DNA of 64,000 bases from positions 11,461-75,460 of the forward strand of contig DEUB01000043.1 in the NCBI GenBank assembly GCA_002362385.1, read 5' to 3'. This DNA is from Lachnospiraceae bacterium UBA3273 (GTDB lineage: Bacteria; Bacillota; Clostridia; Lachnospirales; Lachnospiraceae). The notes beneath the pieces were generated by a model. That model saw nothing but the letters and a program-made list of their open reading frames with translations, searched no databases and was not told where the DNA came from. Made by a program: the position numbers and the translations under genes. This document shows positions 7,241 through 14,931 of this stretch, piece by piece (position 1 is the first letter of the stretch; every line of letters starts with the position of its first letter).

Positions 7241-8602
7241 ATGAAAAAACACTTACTATTATCAATCCTTTTACTTTCCACATTGTTCCTTTTTGCCTGC
7301 GCAAAGCAGGATGCAGAAAACCGGTCTCCTGTTACGGTGCCCGAGGAAGATGCATCGGAATCTCCTTCCACGGAATCTCCTTCCACGGAATCCCCTTCTA
7401 CAGAATCCCCTTCTGCGGATATTTCTTCTGACAATGCTTCCCGGGAAACCGCGGACACCGGGACGGAAAATCCAGGCGCATACGATTCCGCCGCCGACAG
7501 CATCAACGCCTTAGGATACGACCTTTTTGCCAAAATGGGTTCCGAAGACAAAAACACCTGTATTTCCCCATACAGCATAGAGCTTGCCCTTTCTATGGCT
7601 GCCAACGGCGCTTCGGGAAATACCCTTGATGAAATGCTTAAAGTCATGCATGTAAAGGATCTGGACGCTTTCAACCAGGCCGTTTCCGTATCCAAAGAAA
7701 AGCTGGAAAATGACGCTATGGACATCCGCATTGCCAATTCCGTCTGGTTTGATAAAAATATTACCTTCAGCGACAGCTTTGAGGCCTCTTACCTGCCTCT
7801 GTTAAGCGATTCTTATGCTGCCGAGACCTTCGAAAGCGATTTTGCGGACGCTTCCGCCCTTTCTGACATGAACGGCTGGATCGCCCGGGCTACCAACGAC
7901 AAAATTACAGATATTATTTCAGAAATTCCAAAGGATACGATCCTGATCCTGCTGAATGCGGTCTACTTCGACGCCCAATGGGAAGTTCCCTTTCCAAAGG
8001 AAGGCACCTTTGACGAAGTATTCCACAGCCCTTCGGGAGACCAGACGGTTCCTTTTATGCATTTAAGCGACGGCTATTTCCAATATGTGGAATATAAGGG
8101 GATCAAAGCCCTCCGCATGAACTATAAAGACAGCGATATGGCCATGGACATTCTGATCCCCGCAGACAAGGAGCAGAGCATAACAGAGCTTTTCAACGGT
8201 CTTACCTTTGAGGAGAAACAGGAATTATACCAAAGCCTTTCCGATTCGGAGGAGGTATCCATTTCCTCCTTAAAGCTTCCCCGGTTTGAATTTTCTTCCG
8301 AGAGCATCTCCTTAAACGATTATCTTAAAGAGCTGGGAATGCCGGTGGCTTTTACTTCCAATGCGGATCTTCCCCTGATCAGCAAGGGAGCTTTTATCAG
8401 CCAGGTCTATCACAAAACCTTTATCCGGGTGGATGAAAACGGTACGGAGGCCGCAGCGGTAACTGCCGTTATGGTAGATAAGATGTCTCTAATTGAGGGA
8501 GACCTTATTCTTTTCGAGGCGGATGTTCCTTTTGTGTATCTTATCAGCGATACCAGCGACGGAACCACTTTATTTATGGGAAACATGAACAGTATCCAAT
8601 GA
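7241..8602 (+). CDS. Lipoprotein serpin (serine/cysteine protease inhibitor)
   Basis: A 453-residue secreted lipoprotein with lipobox LFAC (Cys about 20), an acidic Ser/Pro/Thr linker and a full serpin domain from about residue 85. Serpin landmarks are ISPYSIELALSMAANGASGNT, NAVYFDAQWEVPF, the hinge ENGTEAAAVTAV (about 399-410) and the C-terminal strand FEADVPFVYLI. The Ala-rich hinge predicts a genuine inhibitor that traps proteases. Counting from the hinge, P1-P1' would be Met415-Ser416, as in human alpha-1-antitrypsin. The segment after it is about four residues longer than in that protein, so the cleavage site is tentative. The lipid anchor places it on the outer face of the cell membrane. 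The upstream block resembles an ECF promoter. Confidence 0.9.
   Translation: MKKHLLLSILLLSTLFLFACAKQDAENRSPVTVPEEDASESPSTESPSTESPSTESPSADISSDNASRETADTGTENPGAYDSAADSINALGYDLFAKMGSEDKNTCISPYSIELALSMAANGASGNTLDEMLKVMHVKDLDAFNQAVSVSKEKLENDAMDIRIANSVWFDKNITFSDSFEASYLPLLSDSYAAETFESDFADASALSDMNGWIARATNDKITDIISEIPKDTILILLNAVYFDAQWEVPFPKEGTFDEVFHSPSGDQTVPFMHLSDGYFQYVEYKGIKALRMNYKDSDMAMDILIPADKEQSITELFNGLTFEEKQELYQSLSDSEEVSISSLKLPRFEFSSESISLNDYLKELGMPVAFTSNADLPLISKGAFISQVYHKTFIRVDENGTEAAAVTAVMVDKMSLIEGDLILFEADVPFVYLISDTSDGTTLFMGNMNSIQ
7358..7417 (+). repeat. Four 15-bp tandem repeats in the serpin linker
   Basis: Four consecutive 15-bp units beginning GAATCTCC or GAATCCCC encode repeated Glu-Ser-Pro-Ser-Thr/Ala. 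The repeats lie between the lipid anchor and the serpin domain, so unit-number changes would alter the stalk length without a frameshift. Confidence 0.9.
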
Positions 8603-8614
8603 TAAAGAAAGTAA

Positions 8615-8651
8615 GGACTGCAGCCCTGTCCCAAAAACAGGGGTGCGGTCC
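8615..8651. repeat. Hairpin between the serpin gene and the next gene
   Basis: GGAC-t-GCA-g-CCCTGT folds back on ACAGGG-g-TGC-g-GTCC around a 7-nt loop. No T-run follows on the plus strand, so it may be a processing or stabilising hairpin, or a weak terminator, rather than a classical intrinsic terminator. Confidence 0.55.
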
Positions 8652-8678
8652 CCAATATAAAGAAAGAAGGTAATGATC

Positions 8679-9041
8679 ATGAAACGACGTATTGAATCCT
8701 ACATGGCGTACATAGACCGCTTACTTACGGACAACGACAGCGGTCTTACTTATGAAGAGTTAGCAATTCTGCATGAAAAGCAGCTTGCCTTTTTTATGCA
8801 CGAGAGACTGGTCCATCTTTTGGTTACCCTGACTTTTGCCATTCTGGCCTTTGGGACCTTCTTTATGATCTGCTTTGCCTTTTCCGTAGGCCTGCTCCTT
8901 TTATTCGCCGCCTTTCTGATATTGCTGATTCCCTATATCATGCATTATTATCTTCTTGAAAATTCCGTACAATATATGTACAGGCAGTTCGACGCTCTCC
9001 AGGCCAAGATTCATCCCGGGACAAAAACCTTCAGTTTATAA
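8679..9041 (+). CDS. Small membrane protein of unknown function
   Basis: About 120 residues. A charged N-terminal helix (KRRIESYMAYIDRLL...YEELAILHEKQLAFFMHERLVHLL) is followed by two adjacent transmembrane segments (about 45-70 and 72-92) and a short basic C-terminal tail. I do not recognise a named family. The ATG at 8679 is preferred over 8673 because AGAAGG lies about 8 bp upstream of it. The gene follows the serpin gene with a hairpin in the 70-bp gap, so co-transcription is possible but unproven. Confidence 0.65.
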   Translation: MKRRIESYMAYIDRLLTDNDSGLTYEELAILHEKQLAFFMHERLVHLLVTLTFAILAFGTFFMICFAFSVGLLLLFAAFLILLIPYIMHYYLLENSVQYMYRQFDALQAKIHPGTKTFSL

Positions 9042-9073
9042 CAAAGGAAGATAACAAAGGAATTATGTTTTTG

Positions 9074-9115
9074 TTGACAATTATTTCCAAAATGATAAAA
9101 TAGTAATAATTACTG
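9074..9115 (+). promoter_or_regulatory. Rubrerythrin promoter with PerR/Fur-like operator
   Basis: -35 TTGACA (9074-9079), 16-bp spacer, -10 TAAAAT (9096-9101). Directly downstream, covering the expected start site, lies TAGTAAT-A-ATTACTG (9101-9115), a 7-1-7 palindrome with the TAAT-N-ATTA core of PerR/Fur boxes. Rubrerythrin genes are commonly PerR-controlled in clostridia, so peroxide derepression is likely. Confidence 0.7.
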
Positions 9116-9136
9116 ATTTTGAAAAGGAGATTTGAT

Positions 9137-9676
9137 ATGGCAAATTTAAAAGGAACAAAAACAGAAGCTAATTTACAAGCCGCATTTGCGGGAGAATCCC
9201 AGGCAAGAAACAAGTATACATATTTTGCAAGCAAAGCAAAAAAAGACGGCTATGTGCAGATCGCAAACATCTTTGAAGAGACTGCCAATAATGAAAAAGA
9301 GCATGCAAAAATGTGGTATAAGCTGTTAAACGACGGCATCGGCACAACTGCGGAAAATCTGTTAGAAGCCGCTAATGGGGAAAATTATGAATGGACGGAT
9401 ATGTACGCTAATTTTGCCAAAGAAGCCAGGGAAGAAGGCTTTGATGAGATCGCCGCTTTATTCGAAGGCGTTGCCGCTATTGAAAAAGAACATGAGGAAA
9501 GATACCGCAAGCTTCTTGCCAACATCGAAGGAGACCTTGTTTTCTCCAAGGATGGAGACGTGATCTGGCAGTGCGCCAACTGCGGACATATCTGCGTCGG
9601 CAAAAAAGCGCCTGAGGTATGCCCGGTCTGCGCCCATCCCCAGTCCTATTTTCAGGTTAAAGCAGAAAACTATTAA
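9137..9676 (+). CDS. rbr: Rubrerythrin
   Basis: A 179-residue non-haem iron peroxidase that reduces hydrogen peroxide with electrons from NADH via rubredoxin. The N-terminal ferritin-like four-helix domain carries the diiron ligands (FAGESQARNKY, EETANNEKEHAK, EGVAAIEKEHEERY). The C-terminal rubredoxin-type domain has two Cys pairs (CANCG and CPVCAHP) for a single iron. Start at 9137: AAGGAG stands 7 bp upstream. Protects this anaerobe from oxygen by-products; the adjacent PerR-like operator agrees with that role. Confidence 0.95.
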   Translation: MANLKGTKTEANLQAAFAGESQARNKYTYFASKAKKDGYVQIANIFEETANNEKEHAKMWYKLLNDGIGTTAENLLEAANGENYEWTDMYANFAKEAREEGFDEIAALFEGVAAIEKEHEERYRKLLANIEGDLVFSKDGDVIWQCANCGHICVGKKAPEVCPVCAHPQSYFQVKAENY

Positions 9677-9693
9677 AGCAGGAAAACAGTCAT

Positions 9694-10305
9694 ATGTCGC
9701 AGCATACTTTAATTGTGGAAGAAATGACAATCCCATATGAGATCATCCGAAGCAAACGCAAGACCTATGGCATCCATGTGGCCCCCGGAGGAAAGGTAAC
9801 CGTCCGTATTCCTCTGCGGGGCAGTGAAAAGTTCGCCATTTCCCTTGCGGAGTCCAAAAAGAACTGGATCGCTTCCTGCGTCATCAAATTACAGGCTGTT
9901 CCCGGTCCAAAAGAAAAGACGCCTTCCGAAAAGCGTCTGGAAGCCCTTTACCGCAAAGCTGCCAGGGAATACTTTCCAAAAAGAGTCTCTCACTATGCCC
10001 ATATTCTGGGCGTGACCTATGGAAAAATATCCATCCGGGATCAGAAGACCCGATGGGGAAGCTGCAGCAGCGAGGGCAATCTTTCTTTTAACTGGCGGCT
10101 TATCCTCGCACCGCCTGATGTATTGGACTATGTAGTGATCCACGAGCTCTGCCACCGGAAGGAAATGAACCATTCCCCCGGTTTCTGGTCGCTGGTGGAA
10201 TCCCTTATGCCTGATTATAAAGAAAAAAGGAAATGGCTTAGGGAAAACGGCAGAAAGCTGACTCTGGATGCTCCGGATGCAAATTCTGCGTCCCTGCAGG
10301 ACTAA
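9694..10305 (+). CDS. YgjP-like metallopeptidase (DUF45)
   Basis: A 203-residue protein of the YgjP/WLM-like M48-related family. The zinc site is VIHELCHRKEMNHSPGFW (HExxH with a downstream His), preceded by the conserved TRWGSCSSEGNLSFNWRLILAP segment. No signal peptide or transmembrane segment is visible, so it is cytoplasmic. Its substrate is unknown; bacterial members sometimes accompany restriction systems, but nothing of that kind is nearby. It starts 17 bp after rbr and could be read from the same promoter. Its end overlaps the convergent gene at 10302 by 4 bp. Confidence 0.85.
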   Translation: MSQHTLIVEEMTIPYEIIRSKRKTYGIHVAPGGKVTVRIPLRGSEKFAISLAESKKNWIASCVIKLQAVPGPKEKTPSEKRLEALYRKAAREYFPKRVSHYAHILGVTYGKISIRDQKTRWGSCSSEGNLSFNWRLILAPPDVLDYVVIHELCHRKEMNHSPGFWSLVESLMPDYKEKRKWLRENGRKLTLDAPDANSASLQD

Positions 10306-11537
10306 TTGCCTTCTGCGGCGTCCAAAATGCAATTCTTGTCCCCGATCCCGTTGATATCCTTGTATATTCCTATTCCCAAGTCAATGATGAGCAAAAGGTA
10401 CAACACGGCGTAAACCCACATGGGGACCACGGTTTTCTGGGCAAGATAGAGCGTATAGCCCCCGAAGGAGCAGATGACCGCAATAAGCGGCACGTAAAAT
10501 TTCTTCGGATTATAAAAAGCAACCGCCACAGACAGCACATCCGCCAAAATACCGTACCTTTCATGCATATGGGGCAGGAAGTACACCACTATCATGACAA
10601 AAAACATACCCATTCTGATCGTCAGGTCCTTGGTAAATACAAATTTCTTTCCTGCAATATAATACATCAGGACCATCAGCACCGCTAAGGTAAAATAGAC
10701 GCCCGCATCCGCATATTCCCTAAGGAAGCTGTCCGTGCCGATGATCTGGTAAATATTGGGGAATTTATGGGAAAGGGCATAAATATCCATTTCCCCGTTG
10801 GCCTGGAAGAAATAGACCGTAAGAAGCTCCCACAGATTTTTCCCTGCGATCCAGGAAGGGATGACTCCGATAAAGTACATTACAGGGATCCACAAAAAAT
10901 GCTGGATCTTCATTTTTTTCTTTACCCATAAAAGCACATATAAGGGCAGTATGAAAAAAGTCTGAAGCTTAAAGGCAAAAGCGATCCCGTAAAATATCAG
11001 AGAGAGCCTCGGCCTGTCTTTTAACATATATAAAAGAGACAGCATCACAAAGCTGGTAAAAATAATATCGCACTGCGCCCACATGGAACCGTTTGCCACA
11101 ATGGTAGGCAAAAACAGCATGACCCCGTATGCCATGACCGCCTTTTTTCTGCTTTCCGTTTCCTCTAAAACAATGAAGGCAACCGCTATGGCCGCTACAA
11201 AATCAAAGAATATGGAGACCATCTTCATTAAGTACAGCGTATTAAAAAAGGGGCAGATACTGATGAAGGAGAGGATCAAAAGATAGGGCGTGGTATAATC
11301 CACATACTCAAACTCCGCCGAAAGTCCTTTAAAACCGCCTCCGGCCTCCCGCAGGGTGGCAACCCATGGCTCAAAAAACATCTTATAATCCCCGGCAACC
11401 ACATTTCTTAAGGAAAACCGGATGGCACAGCCGAATACCGTGGCAAAAACCAGAAGCAGAATATCCAGAAAACCAATGGTAATCTTTCCCATCTTCCATT
11501 CCTTATTTATGAGTCCGCGTAAAAAATTATCTACCAT
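10302..11537 (-). CDS. Polytopic membrane glycosyltransferase-like protein (GT-C fold)
   Basis: A protein of about 411 residues with about ten hydrophobic segments and the look of a bacterial GT-C (mannosyltransferase/PMT-like) enzyme. An early loop has DYKMFFEPW, then WAQCDIIFTSF and FAFKLQTFFILP, and a late HMHERYGIL. The acidic loop after the first membrane helix and the charged motif HERY recur in this class, which uses polyprenyl-phosphate sugars. The longest frame opens with a TTG at 11612 without a ribosome-binding site; the ATG at 11537 follows AAAGAGAAAAG and is preferred. It lies downstream of ackA. Confidence 0.6.
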   Translation of the reverse strand: MVDNFLRGLINKEWKMGKITIGFLDILLLVFATVFGCAIRFSLRNVVAGDYKMFFEPWVATLREAGGGFKGLSAEFEYVDYTTPYLLILSFISICPFFNTLYLMKMVSIFFDFVAAIAVAFIVLEETESRKKAVMAYGVMLFLPTIVANGSMWAQCDIIFTSFVMLSLLYMLKDRPRLSLIFYGIAFAFKLQTFFILPLYVLLWVKKKMKIQHFLWIPVMYFIGVIPSWIAGKNLWELLTVYFFQANGEMDIYALSHKFPNIYQIIGTDSFLREYADAGVYFTLAVLMVLMYYIAGKKFVFTKDLTIRMGMFFVMIVVYFLPHMHERYGILADVLSVAVAFYNPKKFYVPLIAVICSFGGYTLYLAQKTVVPMWVYAVLYLLLIIDLGIGIYKDINGIGDKNCILDAAEGN

Positions 11538-11613
11538 ATCTTTTCTCTTTACTTTCTTATATTTAACCTTTGCAGGACAGCAGTTGATAACGCCGGGCGT
11601 TTCAAAGTGCAAA

Positions 11614-12810
11614 TTATTTTACAAGACGCAGGGTTTCCCTTGCAATGGCAAGCTCCTCATTGGTAGGCACTACCATAACGGTCGTCCTGCTCTCCGGCGT
11701 GGAAATGATCACTTCTTCCCCACGCTTTTTGTTGGCTTCTTTATCAATAGTTACCCCAAGATAACCAAAATATTCACAGATCATTTCCCTCGCCGCAAAG
11801 TTGTTCTCGCCTACGCCGGCTGTAAATGCAATAACGTCGACCCCGTTCATGGCCGCGGCATAAGCTCCCACATATTTTGCCACCCGGTAGCTCCATGTCT
11901 CTAAGGCTGTCTTTGCCTTTTCGTTTCCTTCATCCGCCGCATTCCCCAGATCGCGGAAATCACTGGAAAGTCCGCCGGACAAACCTAAAACGCCGGATTT
12001 TTTGTTACAGATATCAATAACGCCACCCGCACTGATCCCTTTTTTATCTGCAATAAAGCTGATGATCGCAGGATCCAGGTCGCCGCTTCTGGTGCCCATG
12101 ATCAAGCCCTCTAACGGCGTCAGTCCCATGGAGGTGTCCACGCATTTTCCGTTTTGTACCGCCGATACGGACGCTCCGTTTCCCAAGTGGCAGACGATGA
12201 TTTTCAGATCCTCCCGCTTTTTGCCAAGGATCTCTGCCGCCCGGCTGCTTACAAAATCATGGCTGGTTCCATGGAAGCCGTAACGGCGGATCTTATAGTC
12301 TTCATAATATTCATAAGGAAGTCCGTATAAATATGCTTTCTTTGGCATGGTCTGATGAAAAGCCGTATCAAATACAGCCACCATGGGAACGCCCGGCATG
12401 ATCTCCCTGCAGGAATTGATTCCGATCAGGTTGGCAGGATTATGAAGAGGCGCTAAGTCGTTGCATTCTTCTACCGCTTTTATGACTTCATCATCAATGA
12501 CCACGCTGCCCGCAAATTTTTCGCCTCCGTGAACAATACGGTGTCCCACCGCTCCGATCTCATCCAGAGAAGCGACCACTCCCACCTCTTTATCGACCAG
12601 TTTTTCAATGACATATTTCACGGCGGCGGTATGGTTGGGCATTTCAACCTCTGTCGTTACCTTTTCGCCCCCCGCAGGCTGATGGGTAATGGCGCTGCCA
12701 TTTATGCCGATACGCTCGCACAACCCTTTTGCCAGCACTTTTTCACTTTCGCTGTCGATCAACTGATACTTTAAGGAAGAGCTTCCGCAGTTAATAACCA
12801 GAATATTCAT
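11614..12810 (-). CDS. ackA: Acetate kinase
   Basis: A 398-residue ASKHA-fold kinase that converts acetyl-phosphate and ADP to acetate and ATP, the main substrate-level ATP step of fermentation. Visible signatures: N-terminal MNILVINCGSSSLKYQL, GHRIVHGG, the catalytic FDTAFHQTMP, HLGNGASVSA, and GGLSSDFRD with FTAGVGEN for nucleotide binding. AGAAGG precedes the ATG at 12810. No phosphotransacetylase gene is adjacent; it must lie elsewhere. proS lies upstream on the same strand with 184 bp between and no clear terminator. Confidence 0.96.
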   Translation of the reverse strand: MNILVINCGSSSLKYQLIDSESEKVLAKGLCERIGINGSAITHQPAGGEKVTTEVEMPNHTAAVKYVIEKLVDKEVGVVASLDEIGAVGHRIVHGGEKFAGSVVIDDEVIKAVEECNDLAPLHNPANLIGINSCREIMPGVPMVAVFDTAFHQTMPKKAYLYGLPYEYYEDYKIRRYGFHGTSHDFVSSRAAEILGKKREDLKIIVCHLGNGASVSAVQNGKCVDTSMGLTPLEGLIMGTRSGDLDPAIISFIADKKGISAGGVIDICNKKSGVLGLSGGLSSDFRDLGNAADEGNEKAKTALETWSYRVAKYVGAYAAAMNGVDVIAFTAGVGENNFAAREMICEYFGYLGVTIDKEANKKRGEEVIISTPESRTTVMVVPTNEELAIARETLRLVK

Positions 12811-12994
12811 TTTTATATACCTTCTTTCCTGCTTTTCATAAATATCCCCCGCCCCGTATGGCTGCCGTCTGCTGCAAAAGATCCGCAGAGCCCCCCAAAA
12901 ACATACTGCACCGGTCAAGGACAACAGACAATGGCCTTTATCTGCCGTTCGGCGGGATTTCTGTTTCTATTGTACACATTCGCTATGGAAAAAT

Positions 12995-14440
12995 CTAGTA
13001 TGCTTTTCCCCAATATACCATTTTCGCAGCAGGCCTGCCACAGCAGACGCAGGTGTCCGAAAGCCGGTCCTGCTCAAAAGGCATACAGCGGCTGGTCACG
13101 GAAAGCTTTTCCTTGATCACATCCTCGCATTCCTGGTTTCCGCACCACATAGCCTTTACAAAGCCCGTTTTCTCCGTAAACAGTTTTTCAAATTCTTCCA
13201 TGGTTCTTGCCACGTAAGTATGCTCGTCCCGGTGCTTTCTCGCCCGCTCAAGCATTTCCGTCTGCATGGTCGCTAAAAGCTTTGCTGTTTCTTCCTCTAC
13301 GTGATCTAAGGCGCAAGGGATTTTCTCCCTGGTGTCCCTGCGCACAAGCACACATTTTCCTTCCGCTATATCCTTGGGCCCGATCTCGACCCTTACCGGA
13401 ATGCCTCTCATCTCACATTCGGAAAATTTCCATCCCGGACTCTTATCGGAATCATCTACCTTAACGCGCATTCTGTTTTCTTCATATTTACAAAGACGTT
13501 CTTTTAATTCATATGCCTTATCCAGCACGCCTTCCTTTTTCTGCTGGATGGGAATGATCATAATCTGTGTGGGCGCTACTAAAGGAGGCAGAACAAGACC
13601 CGAATCATCCCCGTGTACCATAATGACCGCGCCGATCAGACGGGTCGTCATACCCCATGAGGTCTGATGTACATATTGCAGCTTATTATCCCTGTCCGTA
13701 TACTGAATGCCGAAAGCCCTGGCAAATCCGTCCCCGAAATTATGGCTGGTTCCCGATTGAAGGGCCTTTCCGTCATGCATCAGGGCTTCTATCGTATAAG
13801 TAGCTTCCGCTCCTGCGAATTTTTCCTTATCGGTTTTCTGTCCTTTGATAACGGGAATCGCCAGCACCTCTTCACAGAATTTGGCGTATACGTTCAACAT
13901 CTGAATGGTACGCTCCTGCGCCTCTTCTGCCGTAGCATGGGCCGTATGGCCTTCCTGCCATAAGAATTCCCTGCTCCGGAGGAAAGGTCTTGTTTCCTTT
14001 TCCCAACGCACAACGGAACACCACTGGTTATAGACCTTTGGCAGATCCCTGTATGACTGTACGTCATTTTTATAGAAATCACAAAACAGCGTTTCGGAAG
14101 TGGGTCTGACGCAAAGTCTCTCCTGCAAAGGCTGAAGCCCTCCATGGGTTACCCATGCAACCTCCGGCGCAAAGCCTTCCACATGGTCCTTTTCCTTTTC
14201 CAGAAGGCTTTCCGGAATAAACATGGGCAGGTATACGTTTTCCACGCCCGTTTCCTTAAACCTTTCGTCTAACTGCTTCTGGATCAGCTCCCAGATCGCA
14301 TAGCCTGCAGGTTTGAATACCATACAGCCTTTCACGCTGGTATAATCGATCAGCTCCGCCTTCTTTACCACGTCGGTATACCACTGGGCGAAATCCTCTT
14401 CCATGGAAGTGATCGCCTCAACTAACTTTTTGTCCGCCAT
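12995..14440 (-). CDS. proS: Prolyl-tRNA synthetase (archaeal/eukaryotic-type, short form)
   Basis: A 481-residue class II synthetase that charges tRNA-Pro. The catalytic core has VFKPAGYAIWELIQ (motif 1), RPTSETLFCDFYKNDV with VRWEKETRPFLRSREFLW (motif 2), and the C-terminal class II anticodon domain. The C-terminal tail carries Cys residues (CGNQECEDVI... CVCCGRPA) and ends in KAY, typical of the ProS type without an editing insertion. The start is at 14440, with AAGGAG upstream; the frame could extend 19 codons further, into the leader. A T-box riboswitch precedes it. Confidence 0.95.
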   Translation of the reverse strand: MADKKLVEAITSMEEDFAQWYTDVVKKAELIDYTSVKGCMVFKPAGYAIWELIQKQLDERFKETGVENVYLPMFIPESLLEKEKDHVEGFAPEVAWVTHGGLQPLQERLCVRPTSETLFCDFYKNDVQSYRDLPKVYNQWCSVVRWEKETRPFLRSREFLWQEGHTAHATAEEAQERTIQMLNVYAKFCEEVLAIPVIKGQKTDKEKFAGAEATYTIEALMHDGKALQSGTSHNFGDGFARAFGIQYTDRDNKLQYVHQTSWGMTTRLIGAVIMVHGDDSGLVLPPLVAPTQIMIIPIQQKKEGVLDKAYELKERLCKYEENRMRVKVDDSDKSPGWKFSECEMRGIPVRVEIGPKDIAEGKCVLVRRDTREKIPCALDHVEEETAKLLATMQTEMLERARKHRDEHTYVARTMEEFEKLFTEKTGFVKAMWCGNQECEDVIKEKLSVTSRCMPFEQDRLSDTCVCCGRPAAKMVYWGKAY

Positions 14441-14477
14441 TTTTCTTTCTCCTTTTTCCTGATATATTTCCGGGAAT

Positions 14478-14741
14478 AAAAAACGCCGCATCTTCATCCC
14501 TGTAAGGGACCGAAGACCGGCGGTACCACCCTAATTAGCCTATGCTTTCTTTGCATAGCGCTCTCTCTTTGCCGCTAACGCCGGCTTACGTCGTATTTTC
14601 ATACGAGGCTCCAAGGCAGGTTCCGATGCTTCCACCTGGGAATTTCACAGCAACCGTCCAAACATCCCATCCGGTAATTCCCTCTCTGAAGGCTTTCCTA
14701 TCGTACTGATCCTCTTCAACGCCTGTCTATTGGGTATTTTA
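14478..14741 (-). promoter_or_regulatory. T-box riboswitch leader of proS
   Basis: The minus strand carries the T-box core TTAGGGTGGTACCG (14521-14534), which pairs with uncharged tRNA-Pro. It is followed by a terminator stem (about 14484-14523, CGCCGgtCTTCG pairing with GAAGatGCGGCG) and a T6 run at 14478-14483. The upstream part has a stem I-like region to about 14735. A strong promoter lies directly before it. I could not place the Pro specifier codon with certainty. Uncharged tRNA-Pro should favour the antiterminator and raise proS expression. Confidence 0.92.
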
Positions 14742-14764
14742 GGCATAAATCGGGGATTTGTCAA
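14736..14764 (-). promoter_or_regulatory. Sigma-A promoter of the proS leader
   Basis: -35 TTGACA (14759-14764), 17-bp spacer, -10 TAAAAT (14736-14741) on the minus strand, just upstream of the T-box. The further stretch to 14931 is AT-rich and shows nothing else I can name. Confidence 0.85.
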
Positions 14765-14931
14765 TTGAAATCAGAATTTTTGTTCTAATTAATAAGAATA
14801 GGAAGCGTTGTTTTTTTTATACTCATTTAAAAATGAATAACATAAATTTCCCAAAATCTTAAATTTGTGTTATGAATGTGCAAAAACTTTTAATTTTAAT
14901 AGTAAAAAATAATTCAACATTTAAGAGGCTG

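Noticed and set aside
7358..7417. Short tandem repeats that might suggest a CRISPR array
   Set aside because: The units are 15 bp, contiguous without spacers and in frame with the serpin gene.
7123..7737. A 204-codon open frame on the minus strand opposite the serpin gene
   Set aside because: It mirrors the Ser/Pro repeat and serpin codons and has no ribosome-binding site; the serpin protein is clearly the real product.
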